Shown piece after piece: positions 57,698 through 64,000 of a DNA stretch of 64,000 nucleotides. A model generated the notes under the pieces. That model had not been told where the DNA came from, ran no database searches, and worked only from the letters and a program-made list of their open reading frames with translations. The translations under genes and the position numbers were made by a program. The DNA is from UBA4781 sp963556045 (GTDB lineage: Bacteria > Chloroflexota > Anaerolineae > Anaerolineales > Anaerolineaceae): contig CAUVYA020000002.1 in the NCBI GenBank assembly GCA_963556045.3, positions 1,426,001 to 1,490,000 on the forward strand, written 5' to 3'. Every line of letters starts with the position of its first letter. Position 1 is the stretch's first letter.

Positions 57698-59891
57698 GGA
57701 AATTTTCCTTTTTGAAGATGAGCTGCGCAGGGCTATCGCCCCGATGGATGCCCGTGATGATTTCATCCATGACCTGGAAAGAAGGCTCAAACAACATCCA
57801 CTCTATCAAACCAGGCAACCTGGACGTCGCAGCATCCTGCGACCAGCCTGGAGGATCGCATTGAGTTTTCTCATGCTTCTCATTACCAGTATTCTTCTGA
57901 TCGGACCTGATCGGGTGTACGCGGAGGTTATGAAATGGTTAGGTTACATTCCCGGCATCGGGATCGTTGATCAAAGCCAGCCCATACGAGTACTGGCTGA
58001 ACCGGTTAGGGTAACCCGTGATGGGGTGACCGTTTCCGTCAATCAGGCAGTACTCACCTCTGAGGACACTCAGATCGAATTCGGATACTCCGGTGTGCCT
58101 TTATCGGCATACCCCGCTGAGAACGAGATTGGCTGTATCGAACGGGAATTTTTACAATTAGCTGACGGATCGATCGTGGATAGAAATGCACCCATCCCTG
58201 CCGACATAAACGAGGCAACCCTGATCATCCCCTGCATCTTTAATACCCTGCCAGACACGGTGCCCACAGACTGGGAAATTCCGCTCGTTTTTATTCCTCT
58301 TCCCGATGATACCCAAGTTTTACCGTTGATCGAGTTAACCCCAGAATCCACATCTTCCCCAGAAGCGCTAACGGATGAATCTGCAAATGAAAATGAGCCT
58401 GCTTTTGAATTCAATGATGTCATCGAAACAGATGATGGTTATATTCTCATCGGATGGTTCCGCCCTCATCTGGCTGAAAAGGAACACCTTCAGGTCAACG
58501 GCACGCAATATCTGGACGCAAATGGAAATAACATAAAGGTTGATTATCCGCAGGATATTGACCTTTTGCAAAGTGGAATGCCATTTGGCGCAGGTGATTC
58601 TCAGTGGGCGATTCAGTTTGACGCCGGTGATATTGCTTTCCCCCTGACCATACGCTATTCTGGAAATATTTACACTGCCCTTGACCTTGCCGATCCGATC
58701 ACCTATGAATTTGATGCGGGCAGTGATCCGCAGCCGGGTCAGGAGTGGATATTGAATGAAGATCTACACATCCCCGGCATCACTCTGCGGCTTGTTTCCA
58801 TCCGCGCGGGTGAAAACGGGTATTCCTTCCAATTTGAGAGCGACCCACCATTGGATGGATTAAACATCCAAATTGAGGGACATCAAGCGATCGCCGGTGG
58901 GGGTGGACCACAATCTCGCAGTCTGGTGTTTGAACAAATGCCCACCGGAAAGTTGACTTTGACTTTCTCATCTATCTATCCGTTGAAAGAAACTCGAACA
59001 TGGGAAGGAACGTGGCAGCCGGCTGATTTACCTGACCTGCCAATCTCCCAAACTGACAGCGAAACGGCTTGTCTTGATGCGAACTCCTTGCAGACAGTAC
59101 CGCTTCTGGCAGATGGGTTGGAAGGATGGATGCTGGCAACAGAATTGAACCCGGATGTACAGCTTGTGCTGCAAAGTATGGACGGGAAAGAAGTGAAATT
59201 GACCATCCCGCAAGCCAGCCGCGGCAGTTTAAGCCCCGACGGTACACGGTTAGCCTATCCCGGGGAAGATGGGATCATGGTCATGGATCTTACCGGCGAA
59301 CAGACTGTGCTGCTGCCAGACAGCGGCGGCTATGACCTGCACTGGTCGCCTGATGGAAAATTCATCGCATCGGTCAATCCGCAGGATGGCTATGGAATTC
59401 ATATCGCAGCCGCCGATGGCAGCGGCTCGCAGCAGCTTACCGTTCTGGGCTATGAATCCATCGCCGGATGGTCGCTGGACGGTAAATTGATCTATTACGC
59501 CACACCGGATGCCGGCGGGAAAGGCTTCATGCTGCACGCAGTAGAAACAGCTTCCGGTACCAGCCATGATCTGTTCATCCTGGAAGACTCTTCCCGAAAG
59601 GCTCCTTTACCCGCCATTTCACCGGATGGAACGTGGATCGCTTATCGCGGCAGTGATAACAATAGTCTGTATCTCAAGGGCATGGATGGCAGCCCCGCCC
59701 GCCTCCTGCTGGACCAGCCCGCAATCGCCATCAACGGTATCGCTTGGGAAAAAGCCGGGCACCTGTTAGGAGTCAGTCTCATCACACCTGAAAATTCAGA
59801 TGGGGAGATCATCCTGATCCAGGTTGATAATTGCGAAATCTACCGCATTCCACAATTGCACGGTGAATTGGAGAGTATTTTCATCCCATAA
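57690..59891 (+). CDS. Putative anti-sigma factor with DUF4179-like and TolB-like propeller regions
   Basis: 733 aa. Residues 1-50 are cytoplasmic and charged, without the zinc HxxxCxxC motif of ZAS anti-sigma factors. One membrane helix follows (WRIALSFLMLLITSILLIG), then an extracytoplasmic region with Pro/Ser-rich linker near 210-235. From about residue 500 there are WD40-like/PD40 blades (RGSLSPDGTRLAYPGEDG, DLHWSPDGKFIASVNP, PAISPDGTWIAYRG). Overlap with the sigma gene suggests that its N-terminus holds the sigma factor and that the outer propeller senses a cell-surface signal. This is inferred, since no known anti-sigma domain is obvious. Confidence 0.72.
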   Translation: MNKEIFLFEDELRRAIAPMDARDDFIHDLERRLKQHPLYQTRQPGRRSILRPAWRIALSFLMLLITSILLIGPDRVYAEVMKWLGYIPGIGIVDQSQPIRVLAEPVRVTRDGVTVSVNQAVLTSEDTQIEFGYSGVPLSAYPAENEIGCIEREFLQLADGSIVDRNAPIPADINEATLIIPCIFNTLPDTVPTDWEIPLVFIPLPDDTQVLPLIELTPESTSSPEALTDESANENEPAFEFNDVIETDDGYILIGWFRPHLAEKEHLQVNGTQYLDANGNNIKVDYPQDIDLLQSGMPFGAGDSQWAIQFDAGDIAFPLTIRYSGNIYTALDLADPITYEFDAGSDPQPGQEWILNEDLHIPGITLRLVSIRAGENGYSFQFESDPPLDGLNIQIEGHQAIAGGGGPQSRSLVFEQMPTGKLTLTFSSIYPLKETRTWEGTWQPADLPDLPISQTDSETACLDANSLQTVPLLADGLEGWMLATELNPDVQLVLQSMDGKEVKLTIPQASRGSLSPDGTRLAYPGEDGIMVMDLTGEQTVLLPDSGGYDLHWSPDGKFIASVNPQDGYGIHIAAADGSGSQQLTVLGYESIAGWSLDGKLIYYATPDAGGKGFMLHAVETASGTSHDLFILEDSSRKAPLPAISPDGTWIAYRGSDNNSLYLKGMDGSPARLLLDQPAIAINGIAWEKAGHLLGVSLITPENSDGEIILIQVDNCEIYRIPQLHGELESIFIP

Positions 59892-59927
59892 AGAAAACTA
59901 CCGCTTCATGGAAACCATCTCGACAGC

Positions 59928-59956
59928 AAAGCACTCCAAAGAGTGCTTTGTATTTT
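59928..59956 (+). terminator. Terminator of the sigma/anti-sigma operon
   Basis: AAAGCACTC (59928-59936), loop caaa, GAGTGCTTT (59941-59949), then gtatttt. Confidence 0.8.
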
Positions 59957-59963
59957 AAATCTT

Positions 59964-60009
59964 CAAAAAGCAGGAAGTGGCTTTCCGGTATCCATACAGC
60001 CACTTCCTG
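59964..60009 (-). terminator. Terminator of the minus-strand gene at 60051
   Basis: CAGGAAGTGGCT (60009-59998 on minus) pairs with AGCCACTTCCTG (59982-59971 on minus) around a 15-nt loop, followed on minus by CTTTTTGAAG. Confidence 0.75.
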
Positions 60010-60050
60010 TGCAGGCACCCCCGCCCCCATGCCTTGAATTCTCTACAAAA

Positions 60051-60503
60051 TCAAGCTGCTCTCCCCTTCACCAGTAAAGCCAGCTGCATCTGTATGCCCA
60101 GCAGTTGATAATCATAGCAAGCCTGCACATCTTCCTGGTACAAAGCACGCATAAACGCATCACCCATATCATGTCCCAGCCGGCTGATACAGTACTGTGA
60201 ATAAGCAGGGTCCTTTAACAATTGCTGTGACCCTGCCATGGCAGTCAGTTCCTGCAGCGCCTGCTCTCGAATGCTGGTATTGTTTTCAACCATTCCGCCT
60301 GGCTGGTAAAAGGTGATCTCCGGATTGCCGGAGTATAAAGCAATGGTCTCTTCAACCGCCGCCAGGGCTTCCTTTGTACGAGCCTGCAGCGCCATGATCA
60401 ATGCATTTTGATCGCCGCTCTTCAACGCAAGCAACAATTTTCCATCCGGTTTGACGGCTATACGCTCGCTGCGTGAGAGATTTTCCGGTTTATTCAGTTC
60501 CAT
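60051..60503 (-). CDS. Hypothetical helical protein, 150 residues
   Basis: Start ATG 60503; a TTG nine codons upstream lacks good spacing. The product (MELNKPENLSRSERIAVKPD...) has no signal peptide or membrane segment and looks mostly alpha-helical (ALIMALQARTKEALAAVEET, REQALQELTAMAGSQQL). Two tyrosine-rich pieces (PAYSQYCISRLGHDMGDAF and DVQACYDYQLLGIQMQ) end the chain. I do not recognise the family. It follows the beta-helix lipoprotein gene on the same strand by 47 bp, so it is probably co-transcribed. Confidence 0.65.
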   Translation of the reverse strand: MELNKPENLSRSERIAVKPDGKLLLALKSGDQNALIMALQARTKEALAAVEETIALYSGNPEITFYQPGGMVENNTSIREQALQELTAMAGSQQLLKDPAYSQYCISRLGHDMGDAFMRALYQEDVQACYDYQLLGIQMQLALLVKGRAA

Positions 60504-60550
60504 GTTATTTTTTACCTCAGCCTTTCTCAAATCATCAATGTATTAACACA

Positions 60551-62410
60551 TCAGGGCAGGGAAAGCCCCTGGTAGACAATGTATTCCACACTTTCCACAG
60601 TAACAGCACTCCCACCGCCCCACTGGTACAGACTGAAACCCCACGGCATTCTTGCGGAGGTGAGCTCGCTGAGTTTCTGATCGTTTTGCATGCGACCGAG
60701 TAATGCTGACTCGAAGTTGCCGGGTTCCCAAATAATCGCCACAAATTCCTGCTGCTGGTTATCAACAGCAATCAGCAATTCGTACATTTTGTTTTCTTCA
60801 AGGAAAGTGCCGCCTTCCATGGCTGCAACAGGAATCTCATACCCATCATCTATGGCAGTCATGGTCAGATAAGGATTCGGATTGGGGATATCAGAGGATG
60901 GCTGCATGACAACCATGAATTCATCGGTTGGTCCTCCACCACTGAAATTTTCTAAGGAGTCAGTGCCTTTGTAAGAAGCGCCCACTTTAAATTGCCGTCC
61001 CCCGGAAAATGAAAACGTAAGATGAACAGCCAGTGATCCGCCTTCAAGACCGGCTTGCGCGGCGTAATACGCCAGCGCTTCAGTTGAGTTCGTGGGTCGG
61101 AAATCAGCCGGTGGAAGGAATAACATACCATTCTCAATCGAAACATCACCCTCAAAATACCAGCTTGCGAGCTGATCCGTATTATCGAAAGCATCCTGCC
61201 AGACCACCTGCGGCTGCACCAGCACCGTACCAATAGCCTCAAGTGCGTCCTGCTGCTGTTCCTCGCCATACTCGCCGCCACCATCGGGTGATGTACTGCC
61301 AGTATCAGCATTCAAATCGATCGCTTCAGAGAACATGGTGGAATGCCCCTCACCATCATAGCCGCTAATGTAAATATATTCCCCATTGAAAGGAGATCCT
61401 TTGGAAAAATCAATATGATAATCGCCATTCTCTCCCGCTTCTATTTCACCAACTTCCCCCTCGAAGAATCGGGGACCACTAGCATCTCCAGAATAGATCT
61501 CGATACTCACATTGTCCCCGTTGAGATTGATCCAGGCGCTGAGGTAACCCTGTTCTTTATCAATGGATTCAACCTGGTTGATGAGTAATTGCAATTCGTG
61601 GTTTCCACCTTGTTGGCACAGCACGTTCCCATTTCCATTGTTGAAGACAGCAGTTTGCGTTATGGTGTTGCCTACAGAACCGCCGAAGATCAACACACCA
61701 GATTGACCATTGTGGGCAATATTGTTGCGCGGACCGATCACATTGCGATGAGCGTTTGCCTGAACAACAACGCCATTATTGTGATTGCCATTGGGTGAGT
61801 CATCCGCTTCCATACCGATCAGGTTGCCGGTGACCGTATTCTCACTGGCTCCCCTCTGGATGGAGATCCCATCTCCATTGGCTACCAGACAGTTGCCCTG
61901 CCCGTAAGGTCCTACGCCATTTTCATGGTCACCACCGATGATATTGCGCATGGTCTTTTCCGGATCCTCTTCTCCATCCACGATAATGCCAGCCATGGCG
62001 AAGTTCGTCAGTTTCAGACCATATATCGCGTTATCACTTGACTGGATCAGTATTCCCGTTTCCGGACCCATAGACCCATCCAGAACAACACCGGCATTGG
62101 AAGCATCAATGGTCACGCCGCCAGCACCCAGATAGAGCGGTTCGGTCAGAAAGATGGTCGCCGGCGCGTAAGGGTCAAATACACTTGGGTCAAACACTAT
62201 TATGTCTCCACTTCCTGCCTGCGAAACCACTTGTTGCAACGAACCTGAGCCCTCGCTGGCAGTGCTGTTTATGATCCAGTCAGCATTGACACTCTGGACA
62301 GGTTCCTCTACCTCTTGCTCAGATGTCGTTTGCCCTTCCGTTCCCCCCGCGCAACCTGCTGCAAACAGCATAATTCCAGGCAAAAGAACAGACAGTATCT
62401 TTTTTTGCAT
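60551..62410 (-). CDS. Lipoprotein with right-handed beta-helix domain
   Basis: 619 aa from ATG 62410, placed 5 nt after GGAGG. Signal peptide with lipobox FAAGC. Residues about 40-270 form parallel beta-helix repeats: VIVFDPSVFDPY-type start, NAIYGLKLTNFAMAGIIVDG, NTVTGNLIGMEADDSPNGN, RNVIGPRNNIAHNGQSGVLI, NTITQTAVFNNGNGNV. The remainder holds two beta-rich regions, one near 285-360 and one near 400-610 that resembles a concanavalin-like jelly roll (WYFEGDVSIENGMLFLPP). Such proteins bind or cut polysaccharides; no catalytic site is clear. Probably a surface carbohydrate-interacting lipoprotein. Confidence 0.78.
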   Translation of the reverse strand: MQKKILSVLLPGIMLFAAGCAGGTEGQTTSEQEVEEPVQSVNADWIINSTASEGSGSLQQVVSQAGSGDIIVFDPSVFDPYAPATIFLTEPLYLGAGGVTIDASNAGVVLDGSMGPETGILIQSSDNAIYGLKLTNFAMAGIIVDGEEDPEKTMRNIIGGDHENGVGPYGQGNCLVANGDGISIQRGASENTVTGNLIGMEADDSPNGNHNNGVVVQANAHRNVIGPRNNIAHNGQSGVLIFGGSVGNTITQTAVFNNGNGNVLCQQGGNHELQLLINQVESIDKEQGYLSAWINLNGDNVSIEIYSGDASGPRFFEGEVGEIEAGENGDYHIDFSKGSPFNGEYIYISGYDGEGHSTMFSEAIDLNADTGSTSPDGGGEYGEEQQQDALEAIGTVLVQPQVVWQDAFDNTDQLASWYFEGDVSIENGMLFLPPADFRPTNSTEALAYYAAQAGLEGGSLAVHLTFSFSGGRQFKVGASYKGTDSLENFSGGGPTDEFMVVMQPSSDIPNPNPYLTMTAIDDGYEIPVAAMEGGTFLEENKMYELLIAVDNQQQEFVAIIWEPGNFESALLGRMQNDQKLSELTSARMPWGFSLYQWGGGSAVTVESVEYIVYQGLSLP

Positions 62411-62502
62411 CATTTCCTCCATTAATTTGACCTAAGTAAATCAAAGAATCTTTTTTTAGTCGTTTCAGAAATGTAACAAAATGATTACCTGACCGGAAGT
62501 AT

Positions 62503-63216
62503 TCATGAGATCACCCTCACTTCAGGCAAGAATCTGTAACCCTGGTGAGGAACCGTTTGAATATAGGCGGGGGAATTGGGATCATCCTGCAGCGCCCTGC
62601 GCAGTTCAGCGATACGAATATCCACCGTACGAGAATCCACAATGTTTTCCCAGCCCCATACCACTTCCAGCAATCGTTCTCGTGCAATAATTTCGTCGGG
62701 ATGCGTAATGAGATATTCCAGTAAATTAAAAGCCCTTTGTGTGATATGAGTGGATTTGCCCTTCACAAATATTTCATGCCGTTTACGATTGACCGTCAGA
62801 TCCTGTGCCGACAGCACCCAGGCATCACGCAGCGAGCAGGCATACACCTGGCTTCTCCGTAATACGGCATTGATGCGGGCTACCAGCTCCAGCGGTTCGA
62901 AGGGCTTGCTGATATAATCATCTGCCCCCTCTTCCAGCGTCATCACCTTTTCATAGGATGTATTCACACACGTCAACATGATCACGGGAATGAGGTTATG
63001 CTCCTGACGAAGAGATCGAAGAAATTCACGACCATCCATGACCGGCATCATGACATCACAGACGATGATATCCGGCTGGAAGACGGACACATATTGCATC
63101 GCTTTTACCCCATTTTCCGCTGTACGGCATTCAAAACCGCTCCGCTCCAGGAATTTGGAGAGACTCTCAGTTAGGTCCTGCTCATCATCAACCAGCAATA
63201 TTTTGCCTTTATTCAT
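62503..63216 (-). CDS. OmpR/PhoB family response regulator
   Basis: 237 aa. Receiver domain: acidic pair in ILLVDDEQDL, phosphoacceptor D54 in IIVCDVMMPVMDG, the conserved Thr in VIMLTCVN and Lys in YISKPFEPLEL. The C-terminal winged helix shows QRAFNLLEYLITHPDEII, LLEVVWGWENIVDSRTVDIRIAELRRAL and VPHQGYRF. No histidine kinase gene lies next to it in the window. GGGGAAA precedes the ATG. Confidence 0.95.
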   Translation of the reverse strand: MNKGKILLVDDEQDLTESLSKFLERSGFECRTAENGVKAMQYVSVFQPDIIVCDVMMPVMDGREFLRSLRQEHNLIPVIMLTCVNTSYEKVMTLEEGADDYISKPFEPLELVARINAVLRRSQVYACSLRDAWVLSAQDLTVNRKRHEIFVKGKSTHITQRAFNLLEYLITHPDEIIARERLLEVVWGWENIVDSRTVDIRIAELRRALQDDPNSPAYIQTVPHQGYRFLPEVRVIS

Positions 63217-63289
63217 TTTCCCCTACCTCGCAGATGTTTTCTTCTTGTGAACCATCCCATGACATTGTCTTCCGTTGAATTATTCCCGT

Positions 63290-64000
63290 TTATTGTTCGT
63301 ATGCAAAAGCGAATGGGATGGAAGCCACCAGTTGATTGTCAGCCCAAAACAGCGCCCGGTAATCCCCTTGCGGTAAATTATTCCATCCAAATCCCCAGAT
63401 CGGGTGAAAAAGTCCACTCGTCCAATCGCCCAATGCGGGACTGTAGAGGTATTCCTGCTGATAAATGACCCGTTCATAGCGCTCGCTGTAAATTCCCACT
63501 TTGAAATCCTTTATCACATCGACCAGATCGGCATGAAAGCAGATACCGGAGTTTCCTTCACGATATGTTTGCACCGGCTGCTGCTTATCACAATCCACCA
63601 GGTCCAGAGATTTAAAATACTGAGCAAATAGATCGGGGCTGTATTTTAAAGTGGGAGAAACAATGCCATCAGCAGTCGGCAATTCTGCCGGCAGTTTCTG
63701 CTCGATCAATTCCGCCAGTTGATAGGCATTCTGTTCTGTCACAAAGGGATGTGTGCCGCACAGATCGACCATGACCATCGTGTTCCCCTTATAAAAACGG
63801 TAGCTGACCGTTCGTTCGCTCAGGAAAATGGAAGCCTGTTTATTCAGAATACGGGCATTTTCCCCCAGCAGTATGTTCTCTGCCGCTGGCAGGTAATCTT
63901 TGCCGTAATGCCCTGCCTGCAGAAGATTCGAGGTGATCGGAACAGGGCTCTGGAGAATCATCTGCGTTACATACAGATCATCCCGGTCAGATTGGTACTG
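63290..64000 (-). CDS. Unidentified protein, C-terminal part (open at window edge)
   Basis: The frame is open from the stop at 63290 to the right edge, so an ATG at 63961 need not be the true start; codons before it encode QYQSDRDDLYVTQ without a stop. Visible 236 residues contain ARILNKQASIFLSERTVSYRF, TMVMVDLCGTHPFVTEQNA, GICFHADLVDVIKDFKVGIYSE and an end rich in Trp (DWTSGLFHPIWGFGWNNL). No signal peptide or membrane segment is seen in this part. I do not recognise the family. The gene is transcribed towards the response regulator, 73 bp away. Confidence 0.6.
   Translation of the reverse strand, partial: QYQSDRDDLYVTQMILQSPVPITSNLLQAGHYGKDYLPAAENILLGENARILNKQASIFLSERTVSYRFYKGNTMVMVDLCGTHPFVTEQNAYQLAELIEQKLPAELPTADGIVSPTLKYSPDLFAQYFKSLDLVDCDKQQPVQTYREGNSGICFHADLVDVIKDFKVGIYSERYERVIYQQEYLYSPALGDWTSGLFHPIWGFGWNNLPQGDYRALFWADNQLVASIPFAFAYEQ

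Noticed and set aside
1..64000. tRNA, rRNA, transposase, integrase or phage genes
   Set aside because: I looked for cloverleaf-like and rRNA core sequences and for IS or phage protein motifs on both strands and saw none.

Overview
The window reads like a chromosomal segment of an anaerobic, monoderm-type bacterium, most probably a member of Anaerolineae (Chloroflexota). This is inference from gene content: a Pel-like exopolysaccharide locus without outer-membrane components, sortase-like C-terminal signals, BMP-type nucleoside import, TolB-like propellers and thrombospondin type 3 repeats. There is no rRNA or tRNA gene, CRISPR array, transposase or prophage. Gene density is high, with many 4-25 bp overlaps, consensus sigma-A promoters and Shine-Dalgarno sites.

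Layout. 1-3.2 kb: start of an oligopeptide-binding lipoprotein, a GntR/HutC regulator, msrB-msrA and a pentapeptide-repeat protein. 3.2-11.6 kb: an amino-sugar locus of galactosamine/GalNAc type. A DeoR regulator, an AgaS-like SIS protein, an ascorbate-type PTS (IIA, IIB, IIC), a NagA/AgaA deacetylase and a second SIS protein point right; a LacD-type tagatose-1,6-bisphosphate aldolase and a GatZ/AgaZ protein point left. 11.7-12.6 kb: mobB and two small genes. 12.7-31.5 kb: a surface/matrix island. Two large surface proteins with LPXTG-like IPVTG tails flank proBA and a nine-gene pel-like operon: PelD (SDR fusion), PelE, PelA-type deacetylase, PelF, PelG, CotH kinase, VTC domain, DUF4956 and DUF4832.

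31.6-42.6 kb: an MbfA-like iron exporter, a CPBP protease, a HAD phosphatase, HtrA, two TrkA proteins with a P2C (Na+/K+-ATPase-like) pump, a Mut7-C RNase-like protein and a PEPCK/HprK-like P-loop protein. 42.7-45.5 kb: a polar amino acid ABC transporter behind an attenuator-like leader. 45.6-56.8 kb: nucleoside uptake and salvage, with three paralogous phosphorylases, an MFS carrier, an amidohydrolase, a BMP-type ABC importer and a nucleoside hydrolase. 57.1-64 kb: an ECF sigma factor with a propeller-bearing putative anti-sigma factor, a beta-helix lipoprotein, a response regulator and an incomplete gene.

The most interesting signal is a structured 5' leader shared by the two IPVTG surface-protein genes (13782-13879 and 31404-31506, both minus strand). 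A closing helix is preserved although its bases differ between copies, the inner motif GGTCGCTT and the 3' motif TAGCGAAACCGGTCAA are invariant, and the 3' motif forms one arm of an intrinsic terminator just before the ribosome binding site. This looks like a riboswitch or other cis-regulatory RNA. It flanks a pel locus whose PelD keeps an RxxD c-di-GMP site, so the island may be one co-regulated biofilm/matrix programme.
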